Positions 16,253-25,200 of a stretch of DNA of 64,000 nucleotides are shown in pieces. Source of the DNA: JAHEEL01 sp942491345 (GTDB lineage Bacteria > Actinomycetota > Acidimicrobiia > Spongiisociales > UBA5794); contig CALOAN010000011.1 of the NCBI GenBank assembly GCA_942491345.1, positions 248,001 through 312,000 of the forward strand. Reading direction: 5' to 3'. Numbering within the stretch: the first letter of the stretch is position 1; each line of letters opens with the position of its first letter. Position numbers and translations under genes: made by a program. A model generated the notes under the pieces. The model worked only from the letters and a program-made list of their open reading frames with translations. It had not been told where the DNA came from and made no database searches.

Positions 16253-16744
16253 CTAAACGAGGGCCGCGGTCACGACTGCGGCGATGCAGATTGCAACGGC
16301 GAGCAGTGTCATGATCGTGACGAACCCCTTCGAGAGTCCACCGTCGTCGTTCGGATCGCTGAGTGGACGGATATTCGCAATCGCGGCATTGATGTAGGAA
16401 TCCTCGTTCGCAGCCGCCCGGGGTTTGGACTTGGACTTGGACTTGGACTTGGACTTCGGCTTGGGCTCGGCCTTGACGGCGAGCGGCTCAGCCATGGGGA
16501 CGGCGGACGTACTCGAGAACTCGGACGGTGAATCCGGGCGGAAAACCAGGGTCTCCCCGCCGAGGGTCAAGCCGAACGATCCGTTGGATTCCGGTGTGAT
16601 CAGGTAGTCGGCCCGATCCCAAGACCCGAGCTGACTGTCGCCGGCGGTGAGGGTCACGCGCTCAGGGTCGAGGCTCAGCGTGGCCTCGAGGCCATTGCCG
16701 GCCTCTCCTGGGAGCATCACCGCTCCGGTGAACGTCTTGGTCAT
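16253..16744 (-). CDS. Hypothetical membrane-anchored protein with Lys-Ser repeat linker
   Basis: 163 residues in three parts: an N-terminal beta-rich domain (about 1-75), a low-complexity linker with PKPKSKSKSKSKSKPR (about 93-108), and a C-terminal transmembrane segment (FVTIMTLLAVAICIAAVVTAALV, last 23 residues). The linker is encoded by a GACTTG hexamer array (16428-16461), which may vary in copy number. The start ATG 16744 follows a strong GGAGG by 4 nt. This looks tail-anchored, with the soluble domain in the cytosol. Function unknown; no recognised domain. Confidence 0.65.
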   Translation of the reverse strand: MTKTFTGAVMLPGEAGNGLEATLSLDPERVTLTAGDSQLGSWDRADYLITPESNGSFGLTLGGETLVFRPDSPSEFSSTSAVPMAEPLAVKAEPKPKSKSKSKSKSKPRAAANEDSYINAAIANIRPLSDPNDDGGLSKGFVTIMTLLAVAICIAAVVTAALV

Positions 16745-16805
16745 CGGTCCTCCATGTACGACTACAGGTTTTCATCGGCAGATCGAACGCCAAAAATGAA
16801 GTGCA

Positions 16806-19800
16806 TTATCGGAAATCTCGGGATCGGACTCCGTCCACCGACCAGTGCTCGAATCGGTGAGCGACGAAGTTCGTCACACCGTCGACATGTTCGACGACAC
16901 CGTCGATCACCACCCCAACCGCCTTCCTCGCAACTTCGTAGTGGGTCTCCCACACCTGCGGTAGCACGACCACGTTCAGAAGACCTGTCTCGTCCTCGAG
17001 ATTCAGGAAGCGAACACCTCGCGCCGTCGAAGGGCGCTGGCGGTGGGTGATGATTCCACCGACCCGGGCCCTGGTGCCGTGGCGCCGGTCGGCAAGGACC
17101 GCGTCGATTGGAACACACCCGTGGATTTCCAACGTGTCTCTTGCTAGGGAGACGGGGTGTGTTTTTGAAATGCCGGTCGACCATAGGTCGGCCTGGACTC
17201 GTTCCGATGTCGTCATCTCCGGGAGCGGAGGGGTGTCGTCACCAGGAGGAAGCGACAACCGATCGGGCCCGAGTTCGGTCAGCATGCCGGCTGCCCACAT
17301 CGCATCTCGCCGATCAAGGCCAACCGGGGCGAGTGATCCGGAGGCGGCGAGTCCCTCATATGCGTCGAGCGCGAGACCCGTCCGCTGTGCAAGATCCTCC
17401 GGGCTGACGAAGACACCACCTGTCATCCGGGCAGCTTCGATACGAGCGATCTCACCTTCGCCGAGATTCCTGACATACCGAAGTCCTATGCGAAGCGCCA
17501 CGGCCGGTCGTACAGGATCGTCGATTGGCCCTCTCCCCCGCCTCCACTCACCCCTGAGGTACTCCACCGTATCTTCCGGGTTCGCCTCGATCGGTTCGAT
17601 CGTGCAGTCAAATGCAGACCGGTTCACATCGGGGATCAGCGTGACAACCCCATGATGCTGGGCATCCTGAACCAGCGAGTTGGGGCTATAGAAACCCATC
17701 GGCTGCGCATTGAGCAACCCAGCAAAGAACTCGGTCGGCCAGTGATACTTCAACCAGGCGGCGGCATAGACGATGTACGCAAACGAGACGGAGTGGCTCT
17801 CTGGGAAACCGAACGAGGCGAACCCCTGGAGCTTCTCCCATATCTCGTCCGCCGATGCACCAACGATTCCGTTCTTCGCCATTCCGGTGAACACTTCATC
17901 GCGCAGCCGGTCCATGGCCTCCGATGCCCTCTTGTGCGTCATCGCCTGGCGCAGCCGGTCGGACTGGCCCGGCGTGAATCCGGCGCAGATCCTGGCAAGC
18001 TCCATCAACTGCTCCTGGAATATTGGGACGCCGAGTGTCTTCCTCAAGATCGGCTCTGCAGACGGATGCGGGTAGCGAACTTCTTCCTGTCCGTTGCGGC
18101 GGCGGAGGAACGGATGAACGGATTGACCCTGGATTGGGCCGGGGCGGATGAGCGCTACTTCGATCGCGAGATCGTAGAAACTCCGCGGCTTCAGCTTCGG
18201 GAGTGTTGCCATCTGCGCTCGTGACTCGACCTGGAAGATCCCGACCGTGTCGGCGCGTGTCAGCAGGTCATACACGATGGGTTCCTGAGGGATCGTTGCA
18301 AGATCGAGATCGAGACCGTGCATCTCTTCAATGAGGTCGACGGTCAGGTGCATGGCGTTCAACGCACCGAGCGCAAGCAAGTCGAACTTGACGATGCCCA
18401 TCGTTGCGCAATCGTCCTTGTCCCATTGGAGCACCGAGCGATCCTCCATCCTCCCCCACTCCATCGGGACCGTCTCCCACAAAGGCCGCCGGGCGACAAC
18501 CATCCCTCCGGAATGGATGCCGAGGTGACGCGGGAACCCGTCGAGACGGCTGCACACATCGACGATGAGATCACTCGTCAGCCCATCGGGGAGATCAACC
18601 GCACTGCCGATCGACGTGGGGTCGCGGGTGTCGAGAAAACGCGTCAGACCGTTCACTTGTGCCTGCGTGAGGCCGAATGCCTTCCCGACATCCTGGAGCA
18701 CCGACTTCGCGCGATAGGTGATGACGTTCGCGACCATCGCTGCCCGCTCTCTGCCGTAGCGGCGATAGCAATACTGGATGACCTCCTCACGCCGCTCGGC
18801 CTCGAAGTCGATATCGATGTCGGGCGGACGGCCGCGCTCCTCCGAGAGGAATCGTTCGAACGGAAGGTTCAGGCGGATCGGATCCACCCGTGTCAGCCCG
18901 ATGCATCGGCATACCGCCGAGTCGGCTCCCGATCCGCGAATCTGGCAGTAGATGTCCTGCGAGCGAGCGAAGGTGACGATGTCCCACGCTACGAGGAAGA
19001 AACCTGAGAAACCGAGCTCGCCGATCACCTCGAGCTCATGGTCGAGCCGGCGGCGGGCGGCCGCGTCGATGCCGTCTGCTCGCCCCGGGTACACCTCGCG
19101 AGCACCCTCCTCAACGAGGTGCCGCAGGTACTCGTCTTCGGTCGTGAACGACCCCGGCTTCGGGAAATCCGGGAGTTCCGGAGCCAGGAGGTCGAGGTCG
19201 AAGGCAAGCGATGCCCCGAGGTCGGCCGCCCGCTCAACCGCGCCCGGGTACCGGGAGAACCGAGCAACCATCTCATCAGGCGAACGGAGGTGGCGCAAGT
19301 CGGTCGCGGGCCGAAAGCCGTCTGCCGTTTCGAGATCGCGCCTGCCGCCGACGGCCGCCAGCACCTCGGCGAGGTCAGCGTCGTGCCGATGTGCGTAGTG
19401 CACGTTGTTCGTTGCGATGTATGGGAGGTGGAGCCTGCGAGAGACCTCCAGGAGGAGATCGTTGCGCTCGTCGTCGTCCGGCATTCCGTGATGGGTGAGC
19501 TCGATGAAGAGACGGCCGGGGAAGATATCCCGCAGCCTCGCTGCGGCCGCCATCGCCTCGGCGAGATCCCCGGCCTGTGCGGCACGCGGCACGGCTCCAT
19601 TGCGGCATCCGGTGAGCGCAACCAGCTTTCCGTCGCGAGAGGCGGTGTCGAGATCGACGTAGTCGTAGCGGGGCCGGTCCTTCTGCCCGCGGAACTGCCC
19701 CCGTGTGACGAAGCGGCTCAGAGCGGCGTAACCCTCCGGGTCGGGAGCCAGGAGAACGAGGTGGTCGGTCCTCGGGTGATCCGTCGGTTTGCTCCCGTGC

Positions 19801-20175
19801 ATCCGCCGAATCCTCCCCCGCCTAGTTACGTCCCCCCCACGAAGTGGGGGGGACGCGGAGGAACGAAGCGACGACGCAGGGGGGGCATCCATATCATCAC
19901 GAAGTGGGGGGGCGGAGGGGGGACGCGGAGGAACGAAGCGACGACGCAGGGAGGGCATCCATTTCCATCCCCACTTCCGTCCCGTACACGATCGGGAGGC
20001 CGATCTCACGTGCAGCAACGTGGACCTTTGCGGCACCGCGGAAACCGTCGTGGTCGGTGACGGCAAGCGCCGTGTATCCCAGCTCAGCGGCGCGAGCGAC
20101 GAGGTCGTACGGATGAGAAGCGCCGTCGAGGAAGCTGTAGTTCGTATGGGCGTGGAGCTCTGCGTACCGTGCCAC
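16806..20175 (-). pseudogene. dnaE2: Error-prone DNA polymerase III alpha subunit DnaE2, frame-broken by a repeat
   Basis: The true N-terminus lies in one frame (GTG 20175: ARYAELHAHTNYSFLDGASH, the PHP domain start with DHDGF). That frame stops at 19897-19899. The remaining ~1,000 residues continue in another frame from DHLVLLAPDPEGY to the intact end GVRSRDFR at 16806. All polymerase landmarks are intact: PDIDIDFEAERR (two catalytic Asp), KFDLLALGALN, the fingers region and an OB-fold. The break coincides with a duplicated repeat (copies offset by 70 bp, 19838-19962). Loss of one base between 19900 and 19955 would restore a single frame. DnaE2 does translesion synthesis with ImuA/ImuB. It may be a pseudogene, a slipping gene or a homopolymer error. 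Confidence 0.85.
19838..19962. repeat. Duplicated GC-rich repeat inside dnaE2
   Basis: Two copies (19838-19892 and 19898-19962) of CACGAAGTGGGGG followed by GACGCGGAGGAACGAAGCG and ACGACGCAGGG(A/G)GGGCATCCAT. The word-to-word offset is 70 bp over most of the unit; the second copy has an extra CGGAGGGGGG. The first copy's left end is palindromic (CCCCCCCACGAAGTGGGGGGG). It contains G runs of 6-7, which are prone to slippage. The CACGAAGTGGGGG word also occurs in the composite repeats near 2.3 kb. Confidence 0.85.
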
Positions 20176-20181
20176 CGCGCC

Positions 20182-20187
20182 ACTCTA
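20182..20187 (-). promoter_or_regulatory. -10 box TAGAGT of dnaE2, leaderless
   Basis: TAGAGT, 6 nt, GTG 20175. The LexA box ends one base upstream of this hexamer, so bound LexA would cover the promoter. Confidence 0.6.
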
Positions 20188-20188
20188 A

Positions 20189-20204
20189 TCGAACATATGT
20201 TCGA
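20189..20204. promoter_or_regulatory. LexA (SOS) box upstream of dnaE2
   Basis: TCGAACATATGTTCGA, a perfect 16-bp palindrome (20 bp with the flanking AA/TT) matching the actinobacterial LexA consensus CGAAC-N4-GTTCG. It abuts the dnaE2 -10 box and also lies upstream of the divergent small membrane-protein gene at 20241. Predicts induction by DNA damage. Confidence 0.9.
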
Positions 20205-20240
20205 TTTACATGAGGTTCGCAAGTACGCAAGAATCGGGGG

Positions 20241-20444
20241 GTGGATGACGACCTGACACCAGAGGAGATCGAGGAGATCCGGAGGCGGCGCATCGTCCGT
20301 TCCGTGATCGTCGTTGTCGTGGTTGTCGCCATGGTGGCCACGCTCCTCTTTCCCGTCATCGTCCGGATCGTGCGCCCAACACGCGCCCCCGACACCGTGA
20401 TCGCGATCCACGCGGAGGTCTTTTGGCGTAGGATGGGGCCATGA
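20241..20444 (+). CDS. Small membrane protein, hypothetical
   Basis: 67 residues from GTG 20241: an acidic start (DDDLTPEEIEEIRRRR) then one transmembrane helix (VIVVVVVVAMVATLLFPVIV) and a short basic tail. Its stop overlaps the next gene's start as ATGA (20441-20444), which argues that it is real and coupled. It is divergent from dnaE2 and shares the intergenic region with the LexA box, so it could also respond to damage; that is conjecture. Family not recognised. Confidence 0.6.
   Translation: MDDDLTPEEIEEIRRRRIVRSVIVVVVVVAMVATLLFPVIVRIVRPTRAPDTVIAIHAEVFWRRMGP
20429..20434 (+). promoter_or_regulatory. -10 box TAGGAT inside the small membrane gene, for the ACT gene
   Basis: TAGGAT, 6 nt, ATG 20441. 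It lies within the last codons of the upstream 67-residue ORF, so the ACT gene may be made both by coupling and from its own leaderless transcript. Confidence 0.5.
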
Positions 20445-20818
20445 AAGAGTTCTCCGTCACCCTCGCTAATCAGCCGGGCCAACTCGCCACCCTCGCCCGA
20501 CGTCTCGCGGATGCCGGGGTCCACATCCAGTCGCTCGCGGCGATCGGTTCCGACAACGAGAGCCTCGTCCGCCTGATGCCCGACGATGCGGATGCCACGC
20601 GCAGGGTCCTCCAGACGGCCGGGCTCCACTTCGAAGAGCGGCTTGTGCTCGACACCTTTCTCCCGGACGAACCCGGGGCCCTCGCCGATGTCGCGCAGCG
20701 ACTCGCCGACGCGGGTGTCAATATCGACTCGATGTACCTCCTCCACTCCAATGCGGAGGGCCTCCACTTCGCGGTGACCGTGGACGACCCCCAGGCGGCA
20801 CGCGCCAACCTCGGCTAG
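20441..20818 (+). CDS. Tandem ACT-domain protein
   Basis: 125 residues, two ACT repeats: KEFSVTLANQPGQLATLARRLADAGVHIQSL (1-33) and RLVLDTFLPDEPGALADVAQRLADAGVNIDSMYLL (about 66-101). Both halves have the Pro-Gly-x-Leu ligand-loop pattern. Stand-alone tandem ACT proteins bind amino acids or nucleotides and act as sensors; the ligand is not predictable. There is no catalytic domain. Immediately downstream, after a 62-bp gap, is the 3' end of the LCP gene on the other strand. Confidence 0.8.
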   Translation: MKEFSVTLANQPGQLATLARRLADAGVHIQSLAAIGSDNESLVRLMPDDADATRRVLQTAGLHFEERLVLDTFLPDEPGALADVAQRLADAGVNIDSMYLLHSNAEGLHFAVTVDDPQAARANLG

Positions 20819-20880
20819 CTACCCGGCTGCCGAACGTCACCGGAGGCTCAACCGACTTCGTCGTTGTGGCCGCAGTTCGG

Positions 20881-22542
20881 CTACATCCCGCATTCGTTCG
20901 TGTCGCCGCTGCCTGCGTCGACCGTCCCGCCTTCAAGCACCTCGGCGACCTTCGCCCTGATTCTTTGGACGTTGGGAATGGGGTACCCCCCGGGTGTGCG
21001 ACCGCTGTTGTATGTGGGTGGCACCAGGCCCACGGTCGAGACCTGCTCGAGATTGACGCTGCCCAAGATGTCAACGAGGTCTGGGAGGAACGCCACAGGG
21101 ATATCGGTGACGACGGAGCGTTCGATGACATCAGCGAGGGTATGGAACGACCGGGCGAGCGTCAGCGGATCCAGCTGATCGGCGGCGGCTCGAACCAGGC
21201 AACGCTGGCGCTGCATCCGGTCGTAGTCGGAAGAGCCAATTCTCCAGCGCGAGTAGGCCAAGGCCTCGAGGCCCGTCAGGTGGTTCAACCCAGGTTCCAC
21301 GTTCACACGCGCCTTTGGCGAACCCTCCGACGGAGCCGAGACTGCGACGTGATACGGCTCCGTGACCATCACCTCGACACCGCCGATCGCGTCGACGACG
21401 TCGACGAAACCCTCCATGTTGACCATGACGTAGTAGTCGATGCGCAGGTCGATGAGGTGCTCGACGACGTCGCTCAGTGCGGCCAGACCGGGATCCGGCG
21501 TGTTGGGGTACGTCGTCGTCCAGTCCATTGTGTTCTCGTGAACGCGATTGAGCATCTCCGGGAAACAGCGGCACGACTTGAACCGTGGTTTGTCTGGGAT
21601 TCCATCGCCGTTGCGGTCGATCCACGTGTCGGGGAATCCGTCGCCGTTGTCGTCGACCGCCTCCTTTTCGATTGCCTCCTTCTCGAGTGTGATGAACGAG
21701 TTCTGGAACTCGGGGGGAAGCGGCACGCGCTTGAAGTTGCGCGGGAGGCCGAAGAGCGCGGCCTGACCGCTCTCAATGTCGAAGGTTGCCACGATCATGG
21801 AGTCGGTCCGCAGCCCTTCCCTTCCGGGCCCCTCGTCCGCGCCAACGAGCAATATCGTGAGCCGGTCGCCCGCCACTCGTTCTTCATACGGGAGGAGAGG
21901 CGCCTCCGGCACTGGAGGGGCAACGATGTCGACCCACACTTCAACCGCTTGGGGATCGCCGATGCCCGGACGGAACACGAGGTTACGGGCCGACCGGCTG
22001 GATTCGAAGACAACCGGCTCCGCCGGTTCCGAACGCTTTTCAGGCGGCTCGGGCTCGCGGATCATCTCAACGCTCAGAACTTCCTGAACCGGATATTCCT
22101 CGGCTACGAACACCGACTCGAGGAGTGTGATGCTGCGCACCGTGTACGACGCTGCGGCGACTTGGGGCGCCGCCACGATGGCGACCAGGATGGCGAGCAG
22201 CGACGCGGCGAAACCGAGAGACGGACGGCGCCCTCCCGCGACCACGTAGGCGTCGATGACGGCGACAACACGCCAAGCGAGCACCGCGGCGTTTGCTGCA
22301 AGCGACATCCGCAGCAGCGTCGGCTGGACGACCCACCCGAGGAGCGAACGGAACCCCAGTGAATCAGTCGCCAAACCGATCACCACAGCAACGAGCGCAA
22401 GCAAGATCGGAACGAGGAAGAACAGCGATCGGAGGCGGCGGCCGGCGTACCATTGTCCCGCACCGGGCAGAACGGCGGACAGCACTGCTGCGGCGATCGG
22501 CGATCGCCCTGACCCGCCTCCCACCGTATTCCCTCCGGTCAT
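20881..22542 (-). CDS. LytR-CpsA-Psr (LCP) family protein with Ca-binding-like insert
   Basis: 553 residues from ATG 22542, chosen because TAACGT lies 6 nt upstream. The first ~150 residues hold several hydrophobic segments (starting IAAAVLSAVLPGAGQWYAG), more than the usual single LCP anchor. The LCP domain begins at RLTILLVGADEG (about 228), with arginine-rich RTDSMIVATFD, FGLPRNFKRVPLP, GLEALAYSRWRIGSSDYDRMQRQRCLV as expected for transfer of anionic glycopolymers to peptidoglycan. Between them is an insert DDNGDGFPDTWIDRNGDGIPD (about 296-316), two DxNxDGxxD loops like thrombospondin type-3/dockerin calcium sites. Likely membrane enzyme of cell-wall polymer attachment. Confidence 0.85.
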   Translation of the reverse strand: MTGGNTVGGGSGRSPIAAAVLSAVLPGAGQWYAGRRLRSLFFLVPILLALVAVVIGLATDSLGFRSLLGWVVQPTLLRMSLAANAAVLAWRVVAVIDAYVVAGGRRPSLGFAASLLAILVAIVAAPQVAAASYTVRSITLLESVFVAEEYPVQEVLSVEMIREPEPPEKRSEPAEPVVFESSRSARNLVFRPGIGDPQAVEVWVDIVAPPVPEAPLLPYEERVAGDRLTILLVGADEGPGREGLRTDSMIVATFDIESGQAALFGLPRNFKRVPLPPEFQNSFITLEKEAIEKEAVDDNGDGFPDTWIDRNGDGIPDKPRFKSCRCFPEMLNRVHENTMDWTTTYPNTPDPGLAALSDVVEHLIDLRIDYYVMVNMEGFVDVVDAIGGVEVMVTEPYHVAVSAPSEGSPKARVNVEPGLNHLTGLEALAYSRWRIGSSDYDRMQRQRCLVRAAADQLDPLTLARSFHTLADVIERSVVTDIPVAFLPDLVDILGSVNLEQVSTVGLVPPTYNSGRTPGGYPIPNVQRIRAKVAEVLEGGTVDAGSGDTNECGM

Positions 22543-22548
22543 ACCCAA

Positions 22549-22554
22549 ACGTTA
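22549..22554 (-). promoter_or_regulatory. -10 box TAACGT, leaderless start of LCP gene
   Basis: TAACGT, 6 nt, ATG 22542. It favours the third residue of the longest frame as the true start. Confidence 0.55.
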
Positions 22555-22591
22555 CGCCGCGTTTCGGAGGTCTGCACAGGCGGGTGAGTGA

Positions 22592-23566
22592 TCACACCAT
22601 GTCGACGGCGCTGATGGCCCACGCCATCCCGTCCTGCGGATCTTCCACGGCGAGGTGGAGTGCCCATCCGCCGACGGCGTCTCCTGGATCCCAGAGCACC
22701 CACCGAAGCTCGGAAGCCTCTTCGAGCGCGGCCGGGTCGTGGGGAATCTCCTCGTAGCCAAGGAGTGCAGCGAGGACCCACCACGCCAATGTCCGGCCAA
22801 CCGGCGTGCCGCGCCTGCTCCCGAACGCACCGCCGCTTGCGCCGGTCCAGACCATTGCGGAGAGCGCCTCAGCGAGACTCACGTCGGCAACACGGGCGCG
22901 ATGGGGTCCGAGAGCTCGGATCGCACCGAGCGCGTCACCCTCCACCTGGATGACGTCGGCGTGGCCGCTCGACTCGTCCCACCAGGGACGGACCAGCGTC
23001 AGCAAGGCTTCACCTGCGCCTTCGTCATCGACAACTTCGAATGCGTCAGGGAGGTCGGCCCAGACAAGTGGGCTTCGGTCGCCTTCAGGGAAGTCGGCTC
23101 CGTCCGCTCGGTACACCGCGGTGGGATACGTCGGCTCCCACGGCTCGATGGTTGGCGGGATCTCGAGGATGCGACCGTCGATCGAATCCGGAGCCACAAC
23201 GTCGCCACTGATCGATCGTTCGTGCGCAATCAATGCTCGCAATGTGGGGACGGTCACCAGCGGCTCCAGTTCGCTCCACGAGTGGCGGGACGCTGCAACC
23301 TCCCACAACGGCCCCGGCCCGTATCGTCCCTTCCCGTCCCCCAGCACGGCAACAGCTCGGTCCGGCGGCCCGTCGAGTGCGAGCCGGTATTCGGCATACT
23401 CGGCGGGACCCCACACTTGTTTCCCTCGCTCAACCGCCTCGAGGCACCGGTCCCGCATCGTCTCGATCCCAGTCCAGTCGCGGGCGGTCACGAGTCCGTC
23501 GACAAACCGGACGAGACCGTCCAGGTCGCTTGATTCGATGAGGGCGGTCAACGCTTCGTCTTGCAC
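22592..23566 (-). CDS. Hypothetical protein, Trp-rich, actinobacterial type
   Basis: 324 residues, no signal peptide or membrane span. The N-terminal third is helical (LTALIESSDLDGLVRFVDGLVTARDWTGIETMRDRCLEAVERG). The rest is Trp- and Pro-rich with a glycine-rich MVWTGASGGAFGSRRGTPVGR near 250. It ends in a beta-like HLAVEDPQDGMAWAISAVD. I do not recognise the family with certainty. A leaderless promoter (TAACGT, 6 nt, GTG 23566) supports the start. Divergent from ychF across 100 bp; function unknown. Confidence 0.65.
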   Translation of the reverse strand: MQDEALTALIESSDLDGLVRFVDGLVTARDWTGIETMRDRCLEAVERGKQVWGPAEYAEYRLALDGPPDRAVAVLGDGKGRYGPGPLWEVAASRHSWSELEPLVTVPTLRALIAHERSISGDVVAPDSIDGRILEIPPTIEPWEPTYPTAVYRADGADFPEGDRSPLVWADLPDAFEVVDDEGAGEALLTLVRPWWDESSGHADVIQVEGDALGAIRALGPHRARVADVSLAEALSAMVWTGASGGAFGSRRGTPVGRTLAWWVLAALLGYEEIPHDPAALEEASELRWVLWDPGDAVGGWALHLAVEDPQDGMAWAISAVDMV

Positions 23567-23572
23567 ACGCAG

Positions 23573-23578
23573 ACGTTA
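23573..23578 (-). promoter_or_regulatory. -10 box TAACGT, leaderless start of the hypothetical gene
   Basis: TAACGT, 6 nt, GTG 23566. The hexamer is the same one used by the adjacent LCP gene. Confidence 0.55.
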
Positions 23579-23666
23579 GGCCATCCAACACGGAGGCACC
23601 GAACCTGGGAGGCGTGATGCCATCCGAGTCGTCCTAGTCTTCCGATTCCCCTTCCGAAAGGCTCCC

Positions 23667-24758
23667 GTGGGCATCCGCTGTGGCATCGTTGGACTCCCGA
23701 ATGTCGGCAAGTCGACGCTGTTCAACGCGCTCACCCGGGGGGAGATCCAAGCGGAGAACTACCCGTTCTGCACGATCGAACCGAATCTCGGCGTAGCGCT
23801 CGTACCCGACGAACGTCTTGCCAAGATCGCGGCGCTCGTTCATCCCGAGGAGATCGTGCCGACGGTGGTCGAATTCGTGGACATCGCCGGACTCGTCGAA
23901 GGTGCCTCCCAGGGTGAGGGCCTCGGCAACCAGTTCCTCCATCACATTCGAGAGACCGACGCGATTGCGCAGGTGGTGCGGTGTTTCGACGATCCGAACG
24001 TGGTGCATGTGTCGGGTGACATCGATCCGATCTCGGACCTCGAGACGATCGACACGGAACTGGCTCTCGCCGACCTGGAGGGTGTGGAGCGGGCTATCGA
24101 CAAGGCGGAGCGCAAGGCACGAGCCGGAGAGAAGGAAGCCGGCGCCATGTTGGCGGTGTACGAACGCCTGCACACCCATCTATCGGAGGGCCGCCCGGTC
24201 CGATCGATGACGTTCGCCGACGCCGAGAGCCTCATCGTGCGTGATCTGTTCCTCCTCACCGCAAAACCCGCCATGTACATCGCGAACGTCGACGAAGCGG
24301 GCCTCGGCGAGAACCCCTACGTCGACGCAGTGCACGAGTACGCGGCTCATGAGGGTGGGGACGTTGTGGTGATCTCGGGCAACCTCGAGGCAGAACTTGC
24401 GCTGCTCGATGACGACGACCACGACGAGATGCTGGTGGAGTACGGCCTCGATGAGCCGGGCTTGAACAAGGTGATCCGCGCGGCGTACCACCTGCTCGGG
24501 CTTCGGACCTTCTTCACCGCTGGAGACAAGCAGGCTCGGGCGTGGACGGTGAAGCAGGGTGCGACGGCCCCACAGGCCGCGGGCGAGATCCACACCGACT
24601 TCGAGAAAGGCTTCATCCGGGCCGAGGTGATCTCGTACGACGATTTCATCGAGTACGGCGGGGAGCTGGGCGCCAAAGAAGCCGGCAAGTGGCGCCTCGA
24701 GGGCCGCGACTACATCGTCAAAGAAGGCGACCTGATCTTCTTCCGCTTCAACGTCTGA
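23667..24758 (+). CDS. ychF: YchF/Ola1 family P-loop ATPase
   Basis: 363 residues. The N-terminus GIRCGIVGLPNVGKSTLFNALTRG has the P-loop (GLPNVGKS). Switch and G3 are in VEFVDIAGLVEGASQGEGLGNQFL. The usual G4 NKxD is replaced by NVDE in MYIANVDEAG, which is what makes the family ATP- rather than GTP-preferring. The C-terminal TGS-type domain ends EGDLIFFRFNV. Ribosome-associated stress regulator. The start is GTG 23667 with GAAAGG 5 nt upstream. Confidence 0.95.
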   Translation: MGIRCGIVGLPNVGKSTLFNALTRGEIQAENYPFCTIEPNLGVALVPDERLAKIAALVHPEEIVPTVVEFVDIAGLVEGASQGEGLGNQFLHHIRETDAIAQVVRCFDDPNVVHVSGDIDPISDLETIDTELALADLEGVERAIDKAERKARAGEKEAGAMLAVYERLHTHLSEGRPVRSMTFADAESLIVRDLFLLTAKPAMYIANVDEAGLGENPYVDAVHEYAAHEGGDVVVISGNLEAELALLDDDDHDEMLVEYGLDEPGLNKVIRAAYHLLGLRTFFTAGDKQARAWTVKQGATAPQAAGEIHTDFEKGFIRAEVISYDDFIEYGGELGAKEAGKWRLEGRDYIVKEGDLIFFRFNV

Positions 24759-24808
24759 CGAAGAATCGACGTCCGCCCGGGTCGGTCGTACTAGCCGCCG
24801 ACTGTCAC

Positions 24809-25087
24809 TCAACCGACTCGCTGGAAACACAAGGACGAGAGATTGAGTGTGGCCAGCGCTACGCCAGATCCGTCGCCGAAGAATACGGTGGCGACCTCGT
24901 CCAGCCGGTCGCATTCATCGGTGACTCGAATCCGTTCCCAATGCTCCCACCCATACTCCGGAGCTTCAGCCGTCGCATCCAACCCCACCTGACGACCGAA
25001 CGCCGAACACAGAGCAAGCCTCAGACCAGGCTCCACATCTTCGACGAAGGCGGTGAACCCTTCGGCCCGTGCCTCTGTCGTAGTCAC
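24809..25087 (-). pseudogene. Truncated ECF sigma factor stub (SigE-like N-terminus)
   Basis: 92 codons from GTG 25087, with a good SD (GGAGG, 6 nt). Residues about 10-52 (FTAFVEDVEPGLRLALCSAF, then RDATAEA-like LDATAEAPEYGWEHWERI) match the start of sigma region 2 of actinobacterial ECF sigma factors. After WERI the homology ends, and the remaining ~40 residues contain no region 2.3-2.4 or region 4. It looks like the 5' fragment of a sigma gene fused to unrelated sequence by deletion. It might still be expressed, for example to bind an anti-sigma factor, but that is speculative. Confidence 0.6.
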
Positions 25088-25200
25088 CGATCCTCCAAGA
25101 ACGGGACCTCAATAGACAAGGCTCCCAGACAGCGACCTACACGACACCCAAACCGAACCAATCTCGAACGACCAGAGGCCAAGGGACCAACACCGCGTGT

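Noticed and set aside
20176..20411. 5' extension of the dnaE2 body frame to an upstream start at 20411
   Set aside because: The extra residues are low-complexity (HHGDNHDNDDHG) and unlike any PHP domain; the true N-terminus is in the other frame from GTG 20175.
20866..22362. 498-codon plus-strand ORF opposite the LCP gene
   Set aside because: An Arg/His/Asp-rich shadow; the minus strand carries clear LCP motifs.
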